A stretch of DNA of 48,353 nucleotides from NCBI GenBank assembly GCA_041781135.1, contig JBHAZV010000047.1, forward strand, positions 1 through 48,353, read 5' to 3'. The translations under genes were made by a program, and so were the position numbers. The notes below the pieces were generated by a model, which was not told the origin of the DNA, did not search any database, and was given only the letters and a program-made list of their open reading frames with translations. The stretch comes from JAUMXJ01 sp041781135. Its GTDB lineage: Bacteria > Bacillota > Clostridia > Peptostreptococcales > Acidaminobacteraceae. Positions 26,003 to 34,330 of this stretch are shown piece after piece; position 1 is the stretch's first letter, and each line of letters opens with the position of its first letter.

Positions 26003-26599
26003 ATGAAGGTTTACTTGATAAGGCACGGGGAGTCTGTCGCGAATGTTCAGAGAATTATGTCGGGAAAACTCGATGTTGCTCTTACTGAAAAAGGCTTTGA
26101 ACAGGCGAGGCAGGCTGCGGAAAAGCTGCGCGATGTGGAGTTTGCCGCAATTTATTCCTCCGATTTGCAGCGTGCGGCTGATACGGCTGCAGAGATAGCA
26201 AGAGGACGAAGCGTGTCGCATTCACGCACGGAAAAACTGCGTGAGCGCGACTTCGGTTCTTGGGAAGGCATAAAGTTTGACGATATAGAGAAGCTTTATC
26301 CACAGCAATGGAAGGAGTTTTTAGAAAAAGGTTATAATTATGACATACCGGGTGGGGAGTCGGTAGAATATCTTTATGGGCGCGTAGTTGGAGAGTATGA
26401 AAATATATTGTCGAACTATGACACGGACAGCGATGTATCTGTGTGCATAGTCGCTCACGGATGCGTGCTTATGGCTTTATTTTCCTACCTTGTATATGGA
26501 AACAAGGATGGGTATAGCAGGTTCAGGTTTGACAACGCAAAAATCAATATGGTCGAGATCATGGATGGTTACACTGTAGTTCGGACGCTGAACGCATAG
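26003..26599 (+). CDS. Histidine phosphatase family protein (phosphoglycerate mutase-like)
   Basis: A 198-residue protein of the phosphoglycerate mutase superfamily. The phospho-accepting His8 is in LIRHGESVAN, the acid/base region is SDLQRAADTA, and the second His is in IVAHGC. At this size it resembles CobC/GpmB-type phosphatases rather than dPGM, and its substrate cannot be read from sequence. It lies 8 bp before cheX. Confidence 0.9.
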   Translation: MKVYLIRHGESVANVQRIMSGKLDVALTEKGFEQARQAAEKLRDVEFAAIYSSDLQRAADTAAEIARGRSVSHSRTEKLRERDFGSWEGIKFDDIEKLYPQQWKEFLEKGYNYDIPGGESVEYLYGRVVGEYENILSNYDTDSDVSVCIVAHGCVLMALFSYLVYGNKDGYSRFRFDNAKINMVEIMDGYTVVRTLNA

Positions 26600-26607
26600 G
26601 GAATGTA

Positions 26608-27072
26608 ATGAGAGCAGAAATAGTAAATTCATTTATCGCTGCGGCGCTAAAGGTTATAAACAGTTTTGCAGCCGCGCCTTTCAGCGTAGGGAAGCCATTT
26701 GTCAGAAAGGGAGCTTTCTCTACGCGGGAAATAGTGATAATACTTGGTATCACGGGAGAAATCAAGGGACAGGCAACATTTTCTCTTGAAGTAGAGACAG
26801 CTAAAACACTGGCATCTCAGATGATGATGGGCATGCCGGTAGCGGAGATTGACGACATGGCAAAGTCGGCGTTATCCGAGCTTGGCAATATGATAATGGG
26901 CAATTCGGCAACTCTGTTGTTTAATAACGGAATCAAGACGGACATCACGCCGCCGTCGCTGCTTACGGGCAAGGCGATGGAACTCTCTGCGGCAGAGATG
27001 GAAATGATATGCGTTCCGCTTTCTTCAGACACGGGGACAATTGATTTTGATATAGGCATTAAGAACAGTTAA
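26608..27072 (+). CDS. cheX: CheX-like CheY-P phosphatase
   Basis: A 154-residue CheC/CheX/FliY-family protein. The phosphatase signature ExxxN is seen in ALSELGNMIMGNSATLL, and the beta-strand EIVIILGITGEIKGQATF matches the CheX start. It would dephosphorylate CheY-P and so tune flagellar switching, in line with the chemoreceptor at the left end and flagellar genes to the right. It is isolated from other che genes in this window. Confidence 0.88.
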   Translation: MRAEIVNSFIAAALKVINSFAAAPFSVGKPFVRKGAFSTREIVIILGITGEIKGQATFSLEVETAKTLASQMMMGMPVAEIDDMAKSALSELGNMIMGNSATLLFNNGIKTDITPPSLLTGKAMELSAAEMEMICVPLSSDTGTIDFDIGIKNS

Positions 27073-27081
27073 GGGGATTAT

Positions 27082-28740
27082 ATGGACGGTATTGAGAGTA
27101 TTGTTTTAGCTCTTTTAGGCGGGGTTGGCTTGTTCCTGTACGGGATGACGCTAATGAGCGATGGTCTTGAAAAGCTTGCCGGTAAGAATATGGAAGTACT
27201 TATTGCAAAGCTTTCCGGCAAGGTATTTCATGGTATTGTCGTCGGTTCCATAGTTACGGCAATCATCCAGAGTTCTTCAGCCACAACGGTAATGGTGGTC
27301 GGGTTTGTCAACGCCGGAATCATGACTCTCAAGCAGGCTATCGGAATAATAATGGGTGCAAACATCGGCACAACCATCACCGCACAGCTTGTAACCATCG
27401 ACATATCGGCTATTGCGCCGCTCGGTATTGCAATCGGTACGGCGCTTAAATTATTTTCCAAGCGCGGAAAGACAGTTATAATCGGTGAGACCGTTCTCGG
27501 TTTTTCACTGATTTTTTTCGGAATGAAGATGATGAGCTCGTCTGTCGGCGTTTTCAAAGAAGTACCCGAAATCACAAACTTTATTGCGGGAATAGGAAGC
27601 GGAGGCATAAAGAGCACCTTTGTCGGTTTTCTTACCGGAATGATTGTGACCGGGATTTTGCAGTCCTCTTCTGCAACTACAGGTATGATGGTCGCAATGG
27701 CTACGGCAGGGCTTTTGCCGTTTGAGTCCGCTTTTCCAATACTGATGGGAACAAATGTCGGGACATGTGTAACAGCGCTTATATCTTCGATCGGAGCAAA
27801 CAATACCGCAAAGCGCGCCGCGATGATGCACCTTCTGTTTAACGTAATCGGAACAGTGATATTCCTTACATTCCTCTCCGGAGTTACAATGGACCTTGTA
27901 AGGATGCTGAGCAGTACGCCTCAGTCGCAGCTTGCCAATGCTCATACTATTTTTAATGTGCTGAATACAATTATCCTCTATCCGTTCTCGATGGTGATTG
28001 TGAGGATGGCAAAGTTTATAATTCCTGTCACTCCAAAGGAAATAGAGGAACAAAAGCTTCAGAGGGTCATGAACCTTGACGAACGCATACTTGGCACTCC
28101 TAAGATTGCAATGGCGCAGGTTTATAAAGAAGTTTTTAATATGGCAGGGGTGGTGCGCGCTTCGCTTGTCAGTGCCCTCGATGGGCTTATGAACAACAAT
28201 CCTGATGAAGTACAAAAGACTTTCAAACTTGAAAAGAACATAAACTCAATGGAGAAGCAGCTCGTCGATTATCTGATAAAACTGTCGAATTCAAATATTG
28301 ACAGCGACGATAGAAGCTCGATAGACATGCTGTTCAACACAATAAACGACCTCGAACGAGTGGGCGACCATGCCGAAAATATTGCGGAGCTTGCCGCGCA
28401 AAAGAGCGAGGAAGCGTTGTCATTTTCTGATGAAGCCATAAAGGAACTCAACGAAATGATTGCAACCGTATCAAAGTGCTTTGATTATGCTGTAGAGGCG
28501 ATGCACAGCGACAATAGAGAGCTTGCGAATAAATGTGTGGCTCTTGAAGGCGAGGTGGACGAGCTCGAAAAGGTGCTCAGGAGGCAGCATATTATCCGTC
28601 TTAATGCCGGACTTTGCGGCGGAAGCAGCGGAATAATATTCTTGGATGCTCTGAGCAACCTTGAGCGAGTATCTGATCACGCCTCCAACATAGCCATCAC
28701 TGTGCTCGACGGCTATGTGGAATCGCATGAAGTAAGATAG
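27082..28740 (+). CDS. Na+/phosphate cotransporter (NptA/PNaS family) with C-terminal PhoU domain
   Basis: A 552-residue protein. The inverted-repeat transport core carries the two QSSSATT signatures (AIIQSSSATTVMVVGF and GILQSSSATTGMMVAM) within eight or so membrane helices up to about residue 310. The C-terminal 200 residues form a helical PhoU-like bundle (NDLERVGDHAENIAE and NLERVSDHASNIA). Imports phosphate with sodium, with the PhoU part probably regulating flux. It begins 9 bp after cheX. Confidence 0.94.
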   Translation: MDGIESIVLALLGGVGLFLYGMTLMSDGLEKLAGKNMEVLIAKLSGKVFHGIVVGSIVTAIIQSSSATTVMVVGFVNAGIMTLKQAIGIIMGANIGTTITAQLVTIDISAIAPLGIAIGTALKLFSKRGKTVIIGETVLGFSLIFFGMKMMSSSVGVFKEVPEITNFIAGIGSGGIKSTFVGFLTGMIVTGILQSSSATTGMMVAMATAGLLPFESAFPILMGTNVGTCVTALISSIGANNTAKRAAMMHLLFNVIGTVIFLTFLSGVTMDLVRMLSSTPQSQLANAHTIFNVLNTIILYPFSMVIVRMAKFIIPVTPKEIEEQKLQRVMNLDERILGTPKIAMAQVYKEVFNMAGVVRASLVSALDGLMNNNPDEVQKTFKLEKNINSMEKQLVDYLIKLSNSNIDSDDRSSIDMLFNTINDLERVGDHAENIAELAAQKSEEALSFSDEAIKELNEMIATVSKCFDYAVEAMHSDNRELANKCVALEGEVDELEKVLRRQHIIRLNAGLCGGSSGIIFLDALSNLERVSDHASNIAITVLDGYVESHEVR

Positions 28741-28792
28741 TATCTGCTCGTCAAGCCGGGCATTTGATAATGTCGGCGCTTCGTCGGGTTTG

Positions 28793-31700
28793 TTATTCTA
28801 TCAGCGGCCTTACATACATTCTGTCGTGAATATTTCCTGTTATATCAATTGGGTAGTCGGCTTCGGCTGCCTTTTTGTTTCTTATTGCTTTTACATACAT
28901 TTTGTATGGTTCTTTAATGGTTTTTCCCTCCCAGTCTATTGTAGATTCTGCTATTGGGAGTATGTACTTTGCAGTCCATATTGTTCGCGAAGAGTCGGCG
29001 TTAGTCATTATTATCGGGAAGTCCACGGTATAACCGAACTCCTCTCGGTAGCTGTAGTTATGCCCATTTGAGTTTCTGTAATTCATGGCTTCAAGTTCGG
29101 GTGAAAAACGCAATTCCACTTCGTCTGCCGGTTTATTTAATTCTACAGTTATTTCGATTTTTTCATAACCCATAAATCTGCTTTTGTTCCAAAGATTATG
29201 CGCCCCGGATGCAGCAACGTTTTTAATTTTTAAGAATACAAATTCCTCTGCCACGCTGTCTGTCGCTGTTTTCCCCGATGCTGTGGCGGCAGTGAATACT
29301 GTTGTATAAATGCCGTCTTGCAGGTCAATTTCATCAATGTCGACTTCTGCGTGCCATGTCTTGGTTTCGCCTTCATTCTCCGTGAGTGCAAGCTCTATCA
29401 CCCTTTCGTGCTTGCTTCCCGAAAATATCGTTGCACTTGCGCTGACCGCATACTTGTTTGTTATGGCAGAAAGTTCTAATTTTTCGCTCTGAAGAGTTTT
29501 CCCTTTAACTATTATAGGGGTGTTTACCTTGACAGGAAGCAATATTTCCCCTGCCGGATTTGAGTGAATTCTTATATTATAGATTCCATCCGAAGTGTCT
29601 TCGGGTATTGTAATTTCTGTATCGCTCCATTTGTAGCGATCTTTTCCCAAGGATACGGCACTTTCGAAAGGTATAACTGTTTGTTTGTCAAATGCCTGGA
29701 TAAATATGTCGTGGTCTGTGTGATACTTGCTTTGAATTTCACAGACTGTAACATTTTCTCCGGACGCGGCTTCCGAGGAATGTTCGCTGCAATATTTTAG
29801 TTTTGCTTGCAGCGACACATCGGGAATCGCCTTTAGTTTTATTGTTTTAATAGATTCTTCGCTCCATGCGCCGAATTTGTCCTTTACCATCAGCGAAACA
29901 AAGTATTCGCCTTCGCTTAGCTGCGACGGTTTTTCGTATACATAGTCGCCGCCGGCTTTTCTGTATCTGTATATTTTCGTTGCAATGCCCTTGTCGGCAT
30001 CAAATTCAAAATCGGGGTCAAATGATTTATCTTCCAGAGTGATGTCGTACTTTCCATTTGCGAATGTCCAATCTATTTCAAAATCTGCCGTAGGCTTTCT
30101 GTGTGCCGTAATTTCTATGCACGCATTCGCCGATTTAGAGTACTGCTCTATTGGCGGCTTGTCGGCTATTTCACGCGACAGCAGGTATTTTCCGGCTTTT
30201 GTAAAAGAAGTTGGAATAGTGATTATATTTCCCGAGATATTTTCATCGGGATTTTGAAATATGGACGGATCGTGTGTAAGCTTAATAGATTTTACAAAAA
30301 TTTCGTCGAATTCAAGATCGCTGTCCTCGGAAACAAATTTTAGTTCATCGTTTACAAGTACGGTATTTTTAGGCGGAATTACAGTTTTAAGATGCTCGGA
30401 GATCAGTGAAAGCATTTCTTCGTAGTCACATTGGGCGACCATATTTCCTGCATCGTCATTTGGAGTCTCGTCTGTATTAAAGTATACCTTTAATCTATCG
30501 CTGTACATTCTGCTCTGTTCCGCGAATGACTTGACTACGGATTTTCGTACAGTTCCGCTGTAGTGCCCGGTATAACTGTCGACGGATACATATTTCGGTT
30601 CCCACACTTTGTCGTTGTATGTGCATACGCCTGTGTAAATAGCGGTAAAATCGTATGGAATCCTCCATATTTCGCCTTCATACAGACCATCGCGCGTAGG
30701 AGAGCTGCTGTCATGGCCGAAATACGATCCGGTTTTGTTCAGAGTTACCCGACCGTGGCTGCATGAATATGAGCGCGTACTCGGCAGCTGTCTTCCATTC
30801 CACGCCTGTGTTTGGATCCATCTTCCCTTTGTCCACTTGAATATGGCATCGCGCGACGAATTATTTGGTACATGTTCTTCGATACTGTGCGATTTTTTGA
30901 CATTTTTGTAACTACCTCTGTCAACGGTATATGGATTATTGGAAACCCTGTCGAGCGAGAGTGTGCCTCGATATCCGTTATTGCTGTAATGGTATGTGCT
31001 GGACGGATACGAAGTCCCAAAATTATTGGAATCGTACACTTTCATTGAGTATGTATATACTGCTTTATCATGGTGATTTATAAAAGCATCTATTCCCAAT
31101 TCTCTCAGATGATTTGTGATGGCGACTTTTTTCTGCGATATTATTTCGGAATGCTCTATATCGTCAGTGACGATCGTTATATCCGCCTTGGGAAGCTTGG
31201 CTTTTAAGTCAAGGCTGATAATGGTGGTCGGAGCGTAGTTTTCAACAGAAAAATCCGCGCCGCTTTTTGAGACTTTTTTCGAATTCTCGGGAAGCAGTTC
31301 TGCGTATGTTTCGCCCTCCATTTTTTCTGTTGCGACGAGTTCGAGTCTGTACCTGCCGAGCGCTAACTTCATTCCGCGGCTGTGCTCTATTGTTTCGCAT
31401 TCGCCGTTTTCAAGCAGTTTTTTTAGTTGAATATCGCAGCTTGCAATGCTGTCGCCGTCCAATGATACAGCGTCGCTGTAATAGTCGAACGCATCGAGCC
31501 TCGATATTGAAAGCGAATACGGAAGCAGTATTATTGCAGGAGGCAGATCGGGTCTTATGACGATGTCGGATTGAGTCGGGCTGTTTGAAAAGTAGCCGCT
31601 CGGAACTTCCCTTTGCACATATTCGCTCGGCGCGCTCACTATTGTATTTACACTTAAGTCCACTTTGCCAGGGATGACTGAAATAAATGAGAGTCTGTCG

Positions 31701-32992
31701 CTCTCTTTAACTCTGTATCTCAGCGCTTCGCTTTCTGTGTACTGTGATGTGCTGTCATAAAATTCTTTCAGTGAGGAAAGCTTGGAGAACTGTGCTGTGA
31801 GAGTGCTTTTTACTTGCGCAACACGACGGGCGTAATCCGAAAGAAGTACATTGACGCCTGCGCCGCACGCACGGTTTTCCTTTGTTGTTCCGGATATTGC
31901 AATATTTGAAACCGGTTTGAATGTGTAGGTGATTACATGGTCGCAGTAAGAACTCTCTGTGCCGTCGGCAGAAGTATACACTACTTCTATAGAGTGGACC
32001 GAATCGCGCTCTGCAAGCGGAAAAAAGTATTCCCCCGCGAAAAAATCTTCTGTTTCCTCGGCGGAAAGCTCCACAAAGTCCACATATACTTTTTTTGAGG
32101 CGGCGACCGTCTCGTCGTGAACCTTGAATGCTTCTGTTTCAAACATTTCGCGCGGATGCTTTATTTTGACCCATACAGGCTTTTTGGCAAAAACTATCGG
32201 GTCGAGGATCTGTTTTTGGGCTTCGTGCGCTAATTTTATTTTTTCGCCGTTTTTCATGCAAGCAAACAGCTCGGTCTCAAAATTTGCATCGTACGGAATG
32301 TCGGTATCGCTGTTTTTAATTTCCAACTGAAAAGCGGCGTCCATTCGGGAGGTGTACAGATTTTTTTGAGGGTCTGCGAGGGTTTTGGACTGTCCGCTCT
32401 CCCTGTGCGTCACCTTGCATTCCCATTCTTTGAAATCATTTTCAGTGTAAAACAGCATATTCAGCGCGACGGAGTGTTTGTAGAAATATTCCCAATCCTG
32501 AAGCCCGATATATGTCTGAAATTTGATTTCGGCGTGTGGTTTTGCGCCCATGATTATATCGCCGGTTCTCTGACTGTATGTATTTACCTTTACTGGCGGC
32601 AGTGATTTGCTTTCTAATTTTTTTAACATAATTTTGAAATGCCGCGTCGAGCCGTCCGACATGCGCGCTCTAATTATCGCTTCTCCGACTGCCTTGGTGG
32701 TAGGCATTTTGTTTATCCATAGATAATTATAGACGGGCTTGCTTATAAGGTGCGTAAATTCATTTGGAAATACAGCCGTCCTATCTATTATCGACTCCAA
32801 CTCCCTGGAATACCGCTCATTTGAATTTATATAGTCATAATGAGCATTTTGGCAATTCCAAAAATTTTCGATAATTTCTACGGGGTGTGCAGGCTCGCCA
32901 AAAGCTAAAGCAGGCGAAATCTGTGTTACGATTATCAGCAGGGCGAGGGTGAAAAAAAGTGTCCTTGCCCAAAAGAGAGTGTTGTGTTTCAT
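28793..32992 (-). CDS. Large secreted protein with PKD-type domain, function unknown
   Basis: A 1399-residue exported protein. The signal peptide spans about 1-30 (LFFTLALLIIVTQISPALA). Beta-rich repeats fill most of the length. A clear PKD-like domain lies at about 965-1060 (RKPTADFEIDW, then DKSFDP and VSLMVKDKFGAWSEE), followed by further Ig-like units. Residues about 600-790 are unusual: a Tyr/Ser/Asn-rich region that includes TIVTDDIEHSEII and a long stretch with many aromatic residues. No C-terminal membrane helix, LPXTG or SLH motif is seen, so it is probably released or loosely wall-bound. The gene stands alone. Confidence 0.85.
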   Translation of the reverse strand: MKHNTLFWARTLFFTLALLIIVTQISPALAFGEPAHPVEIIENFWNCQNAHYDYINSNERYSRELESIIDRTAVFPNEFTHLISKPVYNYLWINKMPTTKAVGEAIIRARMSDGSTRHFKIMLKKLESKSLPPVKVNTYSQRTGDIIMGAKPHAEIKFQTYIGLQDWEYFYKHSVALNMLFYTENDFKEWECKVTHRESGQSKTLADPQKNLYTSRMDAAFQLEIKNSDTDIPYDANFETELFACMKNGEKIKLAHEAQKQILDPIVFAKKPVWVKIKHPREMFETEAFKVHDETVAASKKVYVDFVELSAEETEDFFAGEYFFPLAERDSVHSIEVVYTSADGTESSYCDHVITYTFKPVSNIAISGTTKENRACGAGVNVLLSDYARRVAQVKSTLTAQFSKLSSLKEFYDSTSQYTESEALRYRVKESDRLSFISVIPGKVDLSVNTIVSAPSEYVQREVPSGYFSNSPTQSDIVIRPDLPPAIILLPYSLSISRLDAFDYYSDAVSLDGDSIASCDIQLKKLLENGECETIEHSRGMKLALGRYRLELVATEKMEGETYAELLPENSKKVSKSGADFSVENYAPTTIISLDLKAKLPKADITIVTDDIEHSEIISQKKVAITNHLRELGIDAFINHHDKAVYTYSMKVYDSNNFGTSYPSSTYHYSNNGYRGTLSLDRVSNNPYTVDRGSYKNVKKSHSIEEHVPNNSSRDAIFKWTKGRWIQTQAWNGRQLPSTRSYSCSHGRVTLNKTGSYFGHDSSSPTRDGLYEGEIWRIPYDFTAIYTGVCTYNDKVWEPKYVSVDSYTGHYSGTVRKSVVKSFAEQSRMYSDRLKVYFNTDETPNDDAGNMVAQCDYEEMLSLISEHLKTVIPPKNTVLVNDELKFVSEDSDLEFDEIFVKSIKLTHDPSIFQNPDENISGNIITIPTSFTKAGKYLLSREIADKPPIEQYSKSANACIEITAHRKPTADFEIDWTFANGKYDITLEDKSFDPDFEFDADKGIATKIYRYRKAGGDYVYEKPSQLSEGEYFVSLMVKDKFGAWSEESIKTIKLKAIPDVSLQAKLKYCSEHSSEAASGENVTVCEIQSKYHTDHDIFIQAFDKQTVIPFESAVSLGKDRYKWSDTEITIPEDTSDGIYNIRIHSNPAGEILLPVKVNTPIIVKGKTLQSEKLELSAITNKYAVSASATIFSGSKHERVIELALTENEGETKTWHAEVDIDEIDLQDGIYTTVFTAATASGKTATDSVAEEFVFLKIKNVAASGAHNLWNKSRFMGYEKIEITVELNKPADEVELRFSPELEAMNYRNSNGHNYSYREEFGYTVDFPIIMTNADSSRTIWTAKYILPIAESTIDWEGKTIKEPYKMYVKAIRNKKAAEADYPIDITGNIHDRMYVRPLIE

Positions 32993-33117
32993 TGTACCTC
33001 CGGGTGATTGATTTTAAGGCGTTTTAGCGAACATCCATCATTGAGCAAAGTAAACCTCGTGCCATATATTACCATTAAATAAATTTTTTGTCAATACAAA
33101 AGTTTTTTACATTTTGA

Positions 33118-33126
33118 TGATATAAT
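33118..33126 (+). promoter_or_regulatory. Possible extended -10 promoter of metK
   Basis: TGATATAAT (TGn plus perfect TATAAT) ends 15 bp before the metK start, so the transcript would begin close to or inside the ribosome-binding site aggaggg. Either the leader is extremely short or a further upstream promoter is the real one. There is no room for a SAM riboswitch between this box and the gene. Confidence 0.4.
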
Positions 33127-33141
33127 GGCACAGGAGGGAAA

Positions 33142-34326
33142 ATGAGAAAGTTATTTACATCGGAGTCTGTAACCGAGGGGCATCCCGATAAAATCTGCGA
33201 TCAGATTGCGGACTCTATACTTGACAGTATAATCGAAAAGGACAGCGAAGCGAGGGTAGCTTGCGAGGTTGCGGTCACAACAGGACTGGTGCTCGTAACG
33301 GGTGAGATCAGAACAACTACGTATGTCGATATACCGGGCATAGTCAGGGAAGCCATCAGAGGCATCGGCTACGACCGTGCAAAGTACGGTTTTGACGCCG
33401 AAACGTGCGGCGTTATTACTTCAATAAATACACAGTCGCCGGATATCGCTCTTGGTGTGGATAAATCACTTGAAAAGAAAACACAGGGAGAAGGCTGTGA
33501 CGACGGTCTCGACCTCGGAGCGGGAGATCAGGGTATGATGTTTGGTTTTGCCTCAAACGAGACACCTGAGCTTATGCCGTTGCCTATATCGCTTGCCCAT
33601 AGATTGGCGCGCAGATTGGCGGAGGTCAGAAAAACGGGGGTTATAGGCTATCTCAGACCGGACGGCAAGACTCAGGTTACTGTCGAATATGACGAAAATG
33701 GCAAACCGCTTGGCGTAAAGACTATTGTGGTTTCCACTCAGCATGGTCCGGAAGCGGAGCACGAACAGATAAGAGCGGATATTATAAAACATGTAATAGA
33801 ACCTGTAATCCCGGAGGCAATGCGCAAAGGATGCAGTTATTTTATCAATCCGACAGGGCGTTTTGTAATCGGCGGTCCTCAGGGCGACAGCGGAGTGACA
33901 GGGCGAAAGATTATAGTGGACACATACGGCGGTTTTTCGAGACACGGTGGTGGGGCTTTTTCCGGCAAGGATCCGACCAAGGTCGACAGATCCGCTGCAT
34001 ATATGGCGAGGTACATAGCAAAGAATGTAGTCGCGGCGGGGCTTGCTGATAAATGTGAGGTCGGCGTTGCGTATGCCATCGGCGTTGCCAATCCAGTTTC
34101 GGTGAATATCGAAACATTTGGCACAGGAAAGTATAGTGACGAAGCCATTGCAAATGCAGTGAGCAAGGTTTTCGATATGAGACCTGCGGCAATCATCAAG
34201 AAATTAGACCTCAGAAAGCCTATTTACAAGGCGCTTTCGGCATATGGACACTTTGGTCGCGAGGATTTGGGCGTAAAATGGGAACAGACCGATATGGCCG
34301 AGGCATTAAAGAAAAGCATAGAGTAG
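33142..34326 (+). CDS. metK: S-adenosylmethionine synthetase
   Basis: Makes SAM from methionine and ATP; 394 residues, normal length. FTSESVTEGHPDKICDQI at the N-terminus, GAGDQGMMFGFA, and GGGAFSGKDPTKVDRSAAY are all diagnostic. An AGGAGGG site precedes the ATG. It is followed after 4 bp by recD2. Confidence 0.99.
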   Translation: MRKLFTSESVTEGHPDKICDQIADSILDSIIEKDSEARVACEVAVTTGLVLVTGEIRTTTYVDIPGIVREAIRGIGYDRAKYGFDAETCGVITSINTQSPDIALGVDKSLEKKTQGEGCDDGLDLGAGDQGMMFGFASNETPELMPLPISLAHRLARRLAEVRKTGVIGYLRPDGKTQVTVEYDENGKPLGVKTIVVSTQHGPEAEHEQIRADIIKHVIEPVIPEAMRKGCSYFINPTGRFVIGGPQGDSGVTGRKIIVDTYGGFSRHGGGAFSGKDPTKVDRSAAYMARYIAKNVVAAGLADKCEVGVAYAIGVANPVSVNIETFGTGKYSDEAIANAVSKVFDMRPAAIIKKLDLRKPIYKALSAYGHFGREDLGVKWEQTDMAEALKKSIE

Positions 34327-34330
34327 GTTT

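Noticed and set aside
33000..33141. SAM riboswitch before metK
   Set aside because: No conserved kink-turn or multi-stem leader is visible, and the -10 box leaves no room.
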